Origin: Aquibium sp. ELW1220
GTDB lineage: Bacteria; Pseudomonadota; Alphaproteobacteria; Rhizobiales; Rhizobiaceae
Length of the DNA stretch: 64,000 bases
Direction: 5' to 3'
NCBI RefSeq assembly: GCF_030398385.1
Contig: NZ_JAOAOQ010000003.1
Location: 103,455-167,454 of the forward strand
Shown: positions 10,882-19,288 of the stretch, one piece after another
Layout of the letters: each line of letters begins with the position of its first letter
Numbering within the stretch: position 1 is the first letter of the stretch
Position numbers and translations under genes: made by a program
The notes under the pieces: generated by a model
The model's database searches: none
Told to the model about the DNA's origin: nothing
What the model saw: the letters and a program-made list of their open reading frames with translations, nothing else

Positions 10882-11834
10882 CGTCCCTGCCCTGCGCGTC
10901 TGTCGTCGAGGCGGGCGGCATCCAGGAGGCGCAGGACGTGCTGGCCGACGATCCGGCCATCGGCGAGGGCCTGACGTGCCGCTGGCCTTCGGAGGTCGAG
11001 CCGCGCGGCTTGGTGGTGTTCTGCCACGGCCTGGGGTCGAGCGGGCGCGGCTACCGCGACCTTTCGCGGCACTGGGCCCGATGCGGGTATCTGGTCCTCC
11101 AGCCGACCTTTTCCGACGCGATCGGCCGGGTGGCCGCAAAGGAGCCCGAACTTGGGCTCGATCCGCAAGCCGACCTCTCCGGCTGGCTGCAGATGCCTGC
11201 TGCCCGCGCACGCATGTTCGAGATCCTGCATGCGCCGGAGCACTGGCTGGAGCGGGTCGCCACCGTCGGCCGCGTGATGGACAGGCTGGACGCGGTGCTG
11301 CAGGCGACCTGCGGCCGGCCGGACCGGCCATTGCCGTCTGCCATCGCCGGCCATTCCTTCGGCGCCTATACCGCCCAGCTTCTCGCTGGCGCAGAGATCG
11401 ACCTGCCGGACGGACAGCCGCACCGGTTCCGCGACGACCGGTTCGGCGCCGCGATGCTGCTCAGCGCGCAGGGCCGCGACCAGCAGGGCCTGCGCGACGG
11501 CTCGTGGGACGCGATGGACGGACCTGTCCTGACCGTCACGGGCACGCTCGACCGCGGCGCGAAAGGCGGCGACTGGCACTGGAAGTCGGAGCCCTTCGAC
11601 CTCGCCCCGCCCGGCGGGAAGTATCTTGCCGTGCTGCAGGACGGCGACCATCATCTGGGCGGCTTCGGCGACAGCGGCGCCTACCCGCAGGTCGCCACCC
11701 AGCAGGAGGCCGTGCGGCTGCTGACGACCGCCTTCCTCGACGCTCACGTGACGGGCGTGCCGGCAGCGCTGGGCTGGCTGGGAGCGGTGGAGGCGAACGT
11801 CGCGGGCTGCCCACTGCTTTTCAGGCGGAAGTAG
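10878..11834 (+). CDS. Alpha/beta-hydrolase fold protein (PAF-acetylhydrolase-like)
   Basis: A 318-residue cytoplasmic hydrolase, with no signal peptide. The oxyanion region is VVFCHGLGSSGRGY, the nucleophile elbow is GHSFGA (serine), and a histidine in DGDHHLGGFGDSG can complete the triad. The insertions resemble platelet-activating-factor acetylhydrolase-like or dienelactone-hydrolase-like members. It overlaps the importer ATPase gene by 4 bp, so it probably hydrolyses an ester or amide of the imported compound. That role is inference from position only. Confidence 0.8.
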
Positions 11835-11863
11835 CGGACCGGAGACCGCTTTGGCGCTGGGGC

Positions 11864-12979
11864 TCACTCCAGCGCTGTGACGCGCGGCGCGGCGTGGGCG
11901 GGATTGCCGCCGTCGAAGGTCACCGACTTGACGACGGTATAGACCTCCCTGCCGGCGGCGAGATCGAGCGCATGGATCGAGCGGCGGGTGATGCGGGCGA
12001 GCAGGCGGTCGGTGCCGCATCTCAGCGTCACCAGCGCGTCGGCCCCCTCGCCCGATGTCACGTGCTCGACGCGCGCTGCCAGCACGTTGAGCGCGCTGAT
12101 GCCCACGGGCGCCTGCGTCATGATCATGACGTCGCGGGCCCGGATGCGGGCGCGGACCTTGGTGCCGACCGGCCGGTCGATGCGTGGCAGGCGCCATTCG
12201 CCGGCCGACGAGCGCAGCACGGTCAGGCCGAACGCGTCGTCCTGGGACGCGATTTCCAGGTCCACCAGCGCGCCCGTCTCGTCGCGCTCGCCCGTCGGCA
12301 GCGCGTCCGGCCGCGACAGCACCTCGGCGGCCGGACCCGCGGCGCGCACGCGGCCGCCGGACAGGACGACCACGTCGGTCGCCAGCCGCGAGACCTCGGC
12401 GATCGAATGGCTGACATAGACGACGGGAATCCGCGTTTCATCGCGCAGCCGCTCGATATAGGGCAGGATCTCGCCCTTGCGCGCATCGTCGAGCGAGGCG
12501 AGCGGCTCGTCCATGAGGATGAGCAGCGGACTGGCGATCAGCGCGCGGCCGATGGCGACGCGCTGCTTCTCGCCCCCCGACAGGTGGCCCGGACGGCGGT
12601 CGAGCAGGTGGCCGATGCCCAGCAGGTCGACCACCCCGGCCTCATCGGCATAGCGCTCGCCGGGCGGCGTGAAGAAGCGGCCGTAGCGCAGGTTCTGGCC
12701 GACCGTCAGGTGCGGGAACAGCCGCGCGTCCTGGAACACGTAGCCGATGCGCCGGCGGTGTGCGGGCACGACGATACCGGCCGCCGTATCGACGAGGACG
12801 CGGCCGTCGATGGCGATGCGGCCTTCGGCCGGTCGGAGGAGACCGGCGACGAGGTTGACCAGCGTCGTCTTTCCCGATCCCGACGTGCCGAAGAGCGCCG
12901 TCAGGCGGCCGCCGCTCTCGAAGGCTGCTTCGAGGTCGAAGGCACCCTGCCGGTGGCGGATGTCGACGGACAGCGTCAT
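11864..12979 (-). CDS. modC: Molybdate ABC transporter ATP-binding protein ModC
   Basis: A 371-residue ATPase. Walker A GTSGSGKT lies at residues 31-38, the signature is LSGGEKQRVAIGRALI, Walker B is LLILMDEPLASLD and the H-loop is VYVSHSIAEV. The C-terminal part (about 290-355) is a Mop/TOBE domain, including VRARIRARDVMIMTQAPVGISALN, which is diagnostic of ModC. The start overlaps the modB stop by 4 bp. It energises molybdate uptake with ModB. Confidence 0.95.
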   Translation of the reverse strand: MTLSVDIRHRQGAFDLEAAFESGGRLTALFGTSGSGKTTLVNLVAGLLRPAEGRIAIDGRVLVDTAAGIVVPAHRRRIGYVFQDARLFPHLTVGQNLRYGRFFTPPGERYADEAGVVDLLGIGHLLDRRPGHLSGGEKQRVAIGRALIASPLLILMDEPLASLDDARKGEILPYIERLRDETRIPVVYVSHSIAEVSRLATDVVVLSGGRVRAAGPAAEVLSRPDALPTGERDETGALVDLEIASQDDAFGLTVLRSSAGEWRLPRIDRPVGTKVRARIRARDVMIMTQAPVGISALNVLAARVEHVTSGEGADALVTLRCGTDRLLARITRRSIHALDLAAGREVYTVVKSVTFDGGNPAHAAPRVTALE

Positions 12980-13677
12980 TCGATGTCCATCCGCCGGCTG
13001 ATGCGCCGCGCCAGCACTTCGGACGCGACCAGCGCCGCCATGGCGATGGCGATCGAGACGAGGGTGAGCCGGAGCGCGCCGACGTCGCCGCCGGGGACCT
13101 GCGTGAAGGTGTAGATCGCCGAGGGCAGCGTCTGCGTCTCGCCCGGGATGTTGGAGACGAAGGTAATGGTCGCGCCGAACTCGCCCATCGCCTTGGCGAA
13201 GGCGAGGATCATGCCCGCGACGATGCCGGGCAGGATCAGCGGCAGGGTGATGGTGGCGAAGACCCAGGCCGGATGGGCGCCGAGCGTGCCGGCCGCGGCC
13301 TCCAGCCTGCGGTCGACCGCCTCGATCGACAGCCTTATCGCCCGAACCATCAGCGGAAAGGCCATCACGGCGCAGGCGAGCGCCGCCCCCGTCCAGCGGA
13401 ACGAGAAGACGATGCCGCAGCAGCTTTCGAGGAACGCGCCTGCGGGGCCTCGCCGGCCGAAGGTCAAAAGCAGCAGGTAGCCGGTGACGACCGGCGGCAG
13501 GATCAGAGGCAGGTGGACGATGCCGTTCAGGATCGACTTGCCCCAGAACGATTTGCGCGCCAGCACCCAGGCGACGAGGATGCCGAGCGGCAGCGAGGCG
13601 ATCGTGGCCCAGAGCGACACGCGCAGCGACAGCCGGACGGCGTTCCATTCGTCGGGACCGAGCTCCAGCCACCCCAT
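12976..13677 (-). CDS. modB: Molybdate ABC transporter permease ModB
   Basis: A 233-residue inner-membrane protein with about five helices, the normal ModB size. Recognisable features are LSLRVSLWATIASLPLGILVAW near the N-terminus, PLILPPVVTGYLLL, and the coupling loop with AAGTLGAHPAWVFATITLPL. It also has the FAKAMGEFGATITFVSNIPG stretch conserved in molybdate permeases. It lies 17 bp downstream of modA and overlaps modC. Confidence 0.95.
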   Translation of the reverse strand: MGWLELGPDEWNAVRLSLRVSLWATIASLPLGILVAWVLARKSFWGKSILNGIVHLPLILPPVVTGYLLLLTFGRRGPAGAFLESCCGIVFSFRWTGAALACAVMAFPLMVRAIRLSIEAVDRRLEAAAGTLGAHPAWVFATITLPLILPGIVAGMILAFAKAMGEFGATITFVSNIPGETQTLPSAIYTFTQVPGGDVGALRLTLVSIAIAMAALVASEVLARRISRRMDIE

Positions 13678-13694
13678 GCGTCAGGCCATCCGGA

Positions 13695-14498
13695 TCAGTT
13701 CGACGCGACGGGCGCCAGGACGGTGAAGCCCTGCTTCTCGAACAGCGCCCTCGCCTTGCCCGTCTGCAGACAGTCGAGGAAAGGCGCGGCGGCTTCATGC
13801 GTGGAAGCCGCTATCTGTGCGACGGGGTAGACGATCGGCGGGTGCGTCTCCTGCGGGAAGGTCGCGAGGATCCTCACCTTCGGATCGGCCGCCGCGTCCG
13901 TCTGGTAGACGATCCCCGCCGGCGCCTCGCCGGTCGAGACCAGCGCCAGCGCGGCGCGGACGTTCTCGGCCTGTGCCACGTCGGCTTCGACGGAGGCCCA
14001 GACGCCGAGCTTTTCCAGCGCCGCCTTGCCGTAGCGGCCCGCGGGAACCGCGTCGACATTGGCCATGGCGAGCTTGCCGTCGCCGAGAAGCCCGGCAAGA
14101 TCGAAGCCGGGGACGATCTCGGCCGCGCTCGTCGAATCGGCGGGCGCGACGAGGACGATCCGGTTGCCGAGGAGTTCCAGTTCCGTGTCCTTCCTGGTCA
14201 GGTTCCTCTCGGAGAGATAAGCCATCCAGGCGAGGTCGGCCGAGATGAAGACGTCGGCGGGCGCTCCCTGCTCGATCTGCCTGGCCAGGGCGGAACTGCC
14301 GGCATAGGAGATCGTCGCCTTCTCGCCGACGTCGGCCGCACAGGCCGCGTTGACCTCGTCGAGCGCGTTCTTCAGGCTCGCCGCCGCGAAGACGGTCAGC
14401 TTGCCCTGCGCCATGAGCGGCGAAGCGCCCGCAGCCAGCGCCAGAGCGCCGGCGAGGACCGACGCACATGCAAGACCGGCTTTCCGATGTGGCGACAT
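13695..14498 (-). CDS. modA: Molybdate-binding periplasmic protein ModA
   Basis: About 267 residues: a signal peptide (MSPHRKAGLACASVLAGAL, cleavage near PLMAQ), then LTVFAAASLKNALDEV, the ModA anion-binding start. SSALARQIEQGAPADVFISAD follows, whose serines and backbone bind molybdate. The start at 14498 is preferred over the ATG at 14522 because AGAGG lies 7-8 nt before it and the signal peptide then begins cleanly. It is first in modABC. The gene behind it encodes a molybdopterin enzyme that may depend on this uptake. Confidence 0.93.
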   Translation of the reverse strand: MSPHRKAGLACASVLAGALALAAGASPLMAQGKLTVFAAASLKNALDEVNAACAADVGEKATISYAGSSALARQIEQGAPADVFISADLAWMAYLSERNLTRKDTELELLGNRIVLVAPADSTSAAEIVPGFDLAGLLGDGKLAMANVDAVPAGRYGKAALEKLGVWASVEADVAQAENVRAALALVSTGEAPAGIVYQTDAAADPKVRILATFPQETHPPIVYPVAQIAASTHEAAAPFLDCLQTGKARALFEKQGFTVLAPVASN

Positions 14499-14562
14499 GG
14501 GACTGACCTCTGCTGGAGACATGGGTGACCGGGGCGGTGAAGCGACCGCCGCCGGACCAACC

Positions 14563-14584
14563 GATATTTCCAGTCAAACATATC
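14563..14584. promoter_or_regulatory. Possible ModE/Mop-like box upstream of modA
   Basis: GATAT and ATATC form an inverted repeat separated by 12 nt, 65-86 bp before the modA start. ModE-family boxes are TAT-rich inverted repeats of similar geometry that repress molybdate uptake when molybdate is plentiful. The match is partial, and no ModE-like regulator is in the window. The rest of the roughly 300 bp gap shows nothing else recognisable; I looked for a molybdenum-cofactor riboswitch and did not see one. Confidence 0.3.
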
Positions 14585-14797
14585 ACTCGCGCCCTGTCCA
14601 TCGGCAAGGTGCGAGGAACCCGCGCCTGGTGGCGGCATGAGACGGCCGCCCCCCCGGGCGGCGGCAGAGGCAGATCGGGTGCGCGGGACAGGACATGCGG
14701 GCGGTCAGCGCGCCATCGCGGGCGGCCCGAGCGAGACGTGATCGACGTTCGGCCGGCCTGTCGACGCATTCGCGTACCAGGCCGGCGCCAGTCTCCG

Positions 14798-17080
14798 CTA
14801 TTCCGGCGCGATGCGCACCGGTACCGACTTCGCGGCAGGCGTCTTGCTCTCCTCGGCGTAGTGCCACAACGGAATGAGCGGATTGCACTCGGGATAATAG
14901 GCGGCGACCGTCCCGGAGGGCAGGTCGTAGTCGATGGCCTGGAAGCCGCCCATGCTGCGCGCCAGCCCGTCGTCGGCCGCTGTGGTCAGGCGCATCATGC
15001 CGCCCTCGGCGACCCCGAGCCGTTCCCGGTCCGCCCGGTTGATCATGACGATCATGCGCGAGCCGTGGATGCCGCGGAGCCGATCGGCATAGCCGTAGAC
15101 CGTGGTGTTGAACTGGTCGTTCGAACGCAGCGTGATCAGCCGCAGAATGTCCGGATCCTTGCCGTCGTCGAAGCTGGCGGACAGGGCCTTGGGCAGCTTG
15201 AAGTTCGCCTTGCCGGTGTCGGTCTCCCATTTGCGGTTGCGGGCCGCCACCGGACGCGGAAAGCCGCCGGGGATATCGAGACGCGCATTGAAGTCGTGGA
15301 AATCGTCCGGAAACGTTACCGCGATCGCGTCGCGGACGCGGGCATAGTCGGCCACCCAGTCGTCCCAGGGCACCTTCGGGTTCGGCGCCAGCGTGGCCTT
15401 GGCGATCCCGGCGACGATCTTCGGCTCCGACATCAGATGCGGGCTCGCCGGCCGATGCTTGCCGTGCGAGGCATGGACGCAGGTGGTGGAGTCCTCCATC
15501 GTGACGATCTGCGGTCCGGTCGCCTGCTCGTCGATCTCGGAGCGGACGAGCGTCGGCAGCAGCCAGGTCGACCGCGCCGTCACCAGATGCGTTCGGTTGA
15601 GCTTGGTGGCGATCTGCACGGAAAGGTCCATGTCGCGCCACGTCCGCTCCATCAGCTCCCGCTCCGGGATGGCGCGGACGAAGTTGCCGCCGAGACCAAC
15701 GAATGCCTTGACCTTTCCGGCAGCGATCGCTTCGCAGGCCTCGACCGTGTTCAGCCCGTCCTCGCGCGGCGGTTCGAAGTCGAACTGCGCGGCGAGGCGG
15801 TCGAGCGGCACGAGCTTCGCCTTCTCGGCGATGCCGACGGTTCGCTGGCCCTGAACGTTCGAATGGCCGCGGACGGGGCAGATGCCGGCACCCGGCTTGC
15901 CGAGGTTGCCGCGCATCAGGAGCAAGTTGATCAGCATCTGCACGTTGTCGACCCCGAGCCGATGCTGCGTCAGGCCCATGCCGTAGATGGCGATGACGGC
16001 CTTCGCCCGCGCATAGGTGGCGGCGGCGGCTTCGAGCGATGCGCGCGTGAGGCCGCTCGTGGTCTCGATCTCAGCCCAGGACGTCGCGCGAACCTTCGCC
16101 TCGAAGGCTTCGAACCCATGCGTGTGCTCGGCGATGAAGGCTTCGTCGAGAATGCGCTCGCGGCCGGCCGGCCGCGCCGCGTCGTCGAGCTCGAACAACG
16201 CCAGGGCGATGCCCATCATCACGGCGATGTCGGCGCCCGCCCGCGGCTGGCAATATTGCGTGGCGATCTGTGTGGGGCTGTTGGTCATCATCTGCGCGGG
16301 ACGCTGCGGATTGACGAAGGCCTCCCAGCCGCGCTCGCGAAGCGGGTTGAAGACGATGATCGGCACGTCGCGCTCGCGCACCTCCTGCAGGCTGTGCAGC
16401 AGGCGCGGCGAGTTGGTGCCGACGTTCTGGCCGAACGAGAGGATGCAGTCGGTCTGCGCGAAGTCCTCCAGCAGCACGGTCCCCACCGGCGTGCCGATGC
16501 TCTGAGGCAAGGCCACCGAGGTGGTCTCGTGGCACATGTTGGAACTGTCGGGCAGGTTGTTGTTGCCGTAGAGCCGCGCCAGCAGCTGGTACATGTACGA
16601 CGTCTCGAGCGAGGCGCGGCCGGAGGCGTAGAACACCACGCTCTTGCGGTCGTATCCCTTGAGCTTCCCGCCGATCTCCCGGAAGGCTTCGTCCCAGCTC
16701 GCTTCTACATAGTGATCGATGGTGGCGTCGTAGCGCATCGGATGCGTCAGCCGGCCCTCGTTCTCGAGATCGAAATCGGACCAGCCGAGCAGTTCGGACA
16801 CCGTGTGGCGGGCGAAGAAATCGGGCGTGGTGCGCTTGCCGGTCAGGTCCCAGAAGGTCGCCTTGGCGCCGTTCTCGCAGAACTCGGCAGCATGCGGCTG
16901 CGCCGGCTTCGCCCAGGCGCAGCTGGTGCACATGTAGCCGCCGGGCTTGTTGTGGTCCTTCACGAGGCTGCCCAGGCTTGCGACGGCCTTCTGCCCCTTG
17001 GCATGCCTGGCAAGCGACTTGACCGACCCCCAGCCTCCCGTTGGCTGGTCGTAGGTCTTGTGGCGGGCGCGTCGCGTCAT
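14798..17080 (-). CDS. FdhF/YdeP-type molybdopterin oxidoreductase
   Basis: A 760-residue protein of the size typical for YdeP-like oxidoreductases of the DMSO-reductase superfamily. The N-terminus has CTSC (51-54) in the family's MCTSCAWAKP context in place of a full 4Fe-4S cluster motif. Cofactor-binding segments follow: FYASGRASLETSYMYQLLAR, NLPDSSNMCHETTSVAL, LSFGQNVGTNSPRLLH, IYGMGLTQHRLGVDNVQ, ICPVRGHSNVQGQRTVG and C-terminal NDQFNTTVYGYADRLRG. The substrate is unknown; E. coli YdeP is linked to acid resistance. GGGAG 8-9 nt before the ATG supports the start. It lies upstream of modABC in the same direction. Confidence 0.9.
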   Translation of the reverse strand: MTRRARHKTYDQPTGGWGSVKSLARHAKGQKAVASLGSLVKDHNKPGGYMCTSCAWAKPAQPHAAEFCENGAKATFWDLTGKRTTPDFFARHTVSELLGWSDFDLENEGRLTHPMRYDATIDHYVEASWDEAFREIGGKLKGYDRKSVVFYASGRASLETSYMYQLLARLYGNNNLPDSSNMCHETTSVALPQSIGTPVGTVLLEDFAQTDCILSFGQNVGTNSPRLLHSLQEVRERDVPIIVFNPLRERGWEAFVNPQRPAQMMTNSPTQIATQYCQPRAGADIAVMMGIALALFELDDAARPAGRERILDEAFIAEHTHGFEAFEAKVRATSWAEIETTSGLTRASLEAAAATYARAKAVIAIYGMGLTQHRLGVDNVQMLINLLLMRGNLGKPGAGICPVRGHSNVQGQRTVGIAEKAKLVPLDRLAAQFDFEPPREDGLNTVEACEAIAAGKVKAFVGLGGNFVRAIPERELMERTWRDMDLSVQIATKLNRTHLVTARSTWLLPTLVRSEIDEQATGPQIVTMEDSTTCVHASHGKHRPASPHLMSEPKIVAGIAKATLAPNPKVPWDDWVADYARVRDAIAVTFPDDFHDFNARLDIPGGFPRPVAARNRKWETDTGKANFKLPKALSASFDDGKDPDILRLITLRSNDQFNTTVYGYADRLRGIHGSRMIVMINRADRERLGVAEGGMMRLTTAADDGLARSMGGFQAIDYDLPSGTVAAYYPECNPLIPLWHYAEESKTPAAKSVPVRIAPE

Positions 17081-17192
17081 CGAGGTTCTCCCGGTTGAGA
17101 ACCGCAAATGCCGCCCGGCCGGATCGGTTCCTCGCGCGCCACCGGCCGCTGCGCCCGTCATCCCGCTCCCGCGGCCGTGCTGCGGGTGTGCG

Positions 17193-17217
17193 GGAACAAC
17201 GGCGCCGCGCGGAGGTT
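17193..17217 (+). promoter_or_regulatory. Candidate EcfG general-stress promoter
   Basis: GGAAC (17193-17197), exactly 16 nt, then GGTT (17214-17217). This fits the alphaproteobacterial EcfG consensus GGAAC-N16/17-CGTT except for one base at the -10. Transcription would begin near 17225, about 20 nt before the ATG of the small gene at 17246. The same GGAAC-N16-GGTT pattern recurs at four other gene starts in this window. Confidence 0.65.
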
Positions 17218-17245
17218 TGGAGCATCCACGATCGAGGGCGCCAGA

Positions 17246-17416
17246 ATGAGCACGAACGAACGCGAGACCGGGGCGCGCAAGCTTCAGCCGATCCCGCCCC
17301 GTGACGAGACCGACCAGAACGCCGCCCTGCCGAAGAAGCCGGGCGCGTCGGGAACGAATGCACCCGGTAGCGACGCTCCGGAGGATCCGGGCGGGCTCCC
17401 GCCGGACGGACGATAG
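17246..17416 (+). CDS. Small hypothetical protein (56 residues)
   Basis: A short, hydrophilic, proline-rich and probably disordered protein beginning MSTNERETGARKLQPIPPRD. It has no signal peptide or membrane segment and I recognise no family. Support for it being real: GAGGG 7-8 nt before the ATG and a stress-type promoter candidate immediately upstream. The DUF2243 gene starts 19 bp after its stop in the same direction. Confidence 0.55.
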   Translation: MSTNERETGARKLQPIPPRDETDQNAALPKKPGASGTNAPGSDAPEDPGGLPPDGR

Positions 17417-17435
17417 CGCAGACGAAGGCATCGAC

Positions 17436-18278
17436 ATGGCCATTGCCGCTTGCGCACCAAGTTCCGCCCGGCTCGACGGAACAACGCGAGCCGGCTGGCT
17501 CATGGTCGGTTTCGCGGTGGGCGGCTTCTTCGACGGGATCGTCCTTCACCAGATCCTGCAGTGGCACCATCTGCTGTCGGGCCTCGACGAGCTGGCGGGC
17601 TCCGACCTCCCCTTCCAGATCCTCGCAGACGGGCTGTTTCACCTCCTCATGTACGTCATCGCGCTGGCCGGTGCGGTGCTGCTGGTGGCGGGGCGCGCGG
17701 CGGGCGGACGCGGCGGGACCACGAGCGAGATCCTGCGGCTGACGCTGATCGGCTTCGGCACCTGGCATGTGATCGACGCCGTCCTCTCCCACTGGCTGCT
17801 CGGGCTGCACCGAATCCGGATGGACAGCGACACCCCGCTGGCCTGGGACATCGGCTGGCTCGTGGTCTTCGGCATCGCGCCGCTGGTGCTGGCAGCCGTC
17901 CTGCCCAACCGCGGCGGCCCGTCGCGGGGAGCGGCTGCGGCGGTGGCCTCGGTTGCAGTCCTGGCGGGCCTGCTGGCTGCGGCCGGTCCGCGTTTTTCCG
18001 GCCAGCAGGAGACCATCATCGTCTTTCGTCCCGGCATGAGCGAACCGGCCATGATGCGGGCGGTCCTGGCGGCCGGAAGCCGGCTGAAGTGGACCGACGC
18101 GGGCGGCACCGTCTGGGGTGTCGAGACCGTATCCTGGTCCGGCCTCGCCACGCTCCACGGGCGCGGAGCGCTCCTGGTTTCGTCGACGCCCGTTCTCGCC
18201 GGGTGCCTCGCCTGGACCAGAAGCGCCGCGCCCGGCAACGCGCCCCAGGCTGCTCGCCCGCCGCGCGGCGAGGCGTGA
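17436..18278 (+). CDS. DUF2243 family membrane protein
   Basis: A 280-residue protein with five or six hydrophobic segments. The N-terminal GWLMVGFAVGGFFDGIVLHQ and the later DAVLSHWLLGLHRIRMD are the conserved motifs of DUF2243. The histidines (VLHQILQWHHLL, LSHWLLGLHRI) are the notable conserved residues and could bind metal or haem, which is inference. The region after residue about 195 is soluble and shows no family similarity I recognise. The start at 17436 is chosen because GAAGG lies about 8 nt before it. Function is unknown. Confidence 0.85.
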   Translation: MAIAACAPSSARLDGTTRAGWLMVGFAVGGFFDGIVLHQILQWHHLLSGLDELAGSDLPFQILADGLFHLLMYVIALAGAVLLVAGRAAGGRGGTTSEILRLTLIGFGTWHVIDAVLSHWLLGLHRIRMDSDTPLAWDIGWLVVFGIAPLVLAAVLPNRGGPSRGAAAAVASVAVLAGLLAAAGPRFSGQQETIIVFRPGMSEPAMMRAVLAAGSRLKWTDAGGTVWGVETVSWSGLATLHGRGALLVSSTPVLAGCLAWTRSAAPGNAPQAARPPRGEA

Positions 18279-18295
18279 CGTCCGCGACCAGGAGA

Positions 18296-18320
18296 GGAAC
18301 AACGCCGCGCGCGCCGGGTT
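18296..18320 (+). promoter_or_regulatory. Candidate EcfG promoter immediately before a start codon
   Basis: GGAAC (18296-18300), 16 nt, GGTT (18317-18320). The predicted transcription start, about 6-9 nt after the -10, falls at or next to the ATG at 18329. The following gene has no Shine-Dalgarno sequence, which fits a leaderless or near-leaderless transcript. Confidence 0.55.
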
Positions 18321-18328
18321 TGCCGGAC

Positions 18329-19264
18329 ATGGTCCACGAGCAATCCCAACACCCTCTCGACGTCGCCATCATCGGCGGCGGCCCGGCCGGACTGGCCGCT
18401 GCCGTCTACCTGGCGCGGTTCCTTCGAAGCGTGGCCGTCTTCGATGCCGGCGATCCTCGCGCCCGCCTCATTCCCCGCACGCACAACTGTCCCGGCTTTC
18501 CCGACGGCATCGGCGGGGAGGAACTGTTGCGGCGCCTGCGCCTCCAGGCGCTCTCGTTCGGCGCGTGCATGGTCGAAACGCCGGTGAAAACGCTGGGCCG
18601 CACCGATGATCACTTCACGCTGTCCACAAATGCGGGCACCGTGTCGGCCCGCTACGTCATCCTAGCCACAGGTATCGTCGACCGGCCGCCACCGATCGCC
18701 GATGCATGGGCCGGCGTCGAAGCCGGCCTCGTCCGTCTCTGCCCTGTCTGTGACGCCTACGAGGCCCGCGGCCGGCGGATCGGCGTGATCGGCCGGGAAA
18801 TCACGGCCTTGAAGGAGGCTGAGTTCCTCAGGCACTTCAGCTCGAACGTCGTCATGCTCTTCAGCCATCCTGACGACGCTTCCACGGCGACGCGCAGTCA
18901 GGCTTCGGGTGCCGGCATCGGGCTCTGCGACCGGACCGGCGAGGTTGTCCGGCTTCACGACGGCTTCGAGGTCGGCAAGACGGACGGAACACCACCGTTT
19001 CGGATCGATCTGCTCTATGCAGCGATGGGTTGCGACGTCCGTTCGGGCCTCGCCGCCATCGTCGGCGCCAATTGCGACGATCATGGCTACGTGCTGGTGG
19101 GACAACACCAGGAGACATCGGTGCCGAGGCTCTACGCGATCGGCGACGTCGTCCAGGCGCTCAACCAGATCGCGGTCGGCTTCGGCCATGCGGCGCTCGC
19201 TGCCACAGACATCCACAACGCGCTGCGGCACGGCGATTTTCCGCGCCCGCCGGCGGTCAGGTGA
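18329..19264 (+). CDS. Thioredoxin-reductase-like flavoprotein
   Basis: A 311-residue protein with the thioredoxin-reductase layout: FAD-binding VAIIGGGPAGLAAAVYLARF (residues about 12-31), ILATGIVDRP, a redox pair CPVC at 138-141 followed by DAYE, and a C-terminal FAD motif LYAIGDV before the helix HAALAATDIHNAL. The NADPH-binding glycine motif is degenerate: IGVIGREITALKEAEFL stands where GxGxxA/G is expected. NADPH may therefore not be the donor, as in ferredoxin- or flavin-dependent relatives. The start has no ribosome site. It lies 50 bp after the DUF2243 gene. Confidence 0.82.
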   Translation: MVHEQSQHPLDVAIIGGGPAGLAAAVYLARFLRSVAVFDAGDPRARLIPRTHNCPGFPDGIGGEELLRRLRLQALSFGACMVETPVKTLGRTDDHFTLSTNAGTVSARYVILATGIVDRPPPIADAWAGVEAGLVRLCPVCDAYEARGRRIGVIGREITALKEAEFLRHFSSNVVMLFSHPDDASTATRSQASGAGIGLCDRTGEVVRLHDGFEVGKTDGTPPFRIDLLYAAMGCDVRSGLAAIVGANCDDHGYVLVGQHQETSVPRLYAIGDVVQALNQIAVGFGHAALAATDIHNALRHGDFPRPPAVR

Positions 19265-19288
19265 CCACCGGCGGACGCCCGCGAAACG

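Noticed and set aside
11833..11850. AGCGG...CCGCT hairpin between the hydrolase and modC, as a terminator
   Set aside because: The stem is only 5 bp with a 2 nt T-run; too weak to call.
17125..17155. Possible EcfG promoter for the YdeP-like gene on the minus strand
   Set aside because: GGAAC is present but the base set at the right distance is CATT, lacking the GTT core.
17450..19264. A 604-residue frame extending upstream of the flavoprotein
   Set aside because: The upstream part is an out-of-frame shadow of the DUF2243 gene; the FAD motif begins just after ATG 18329.
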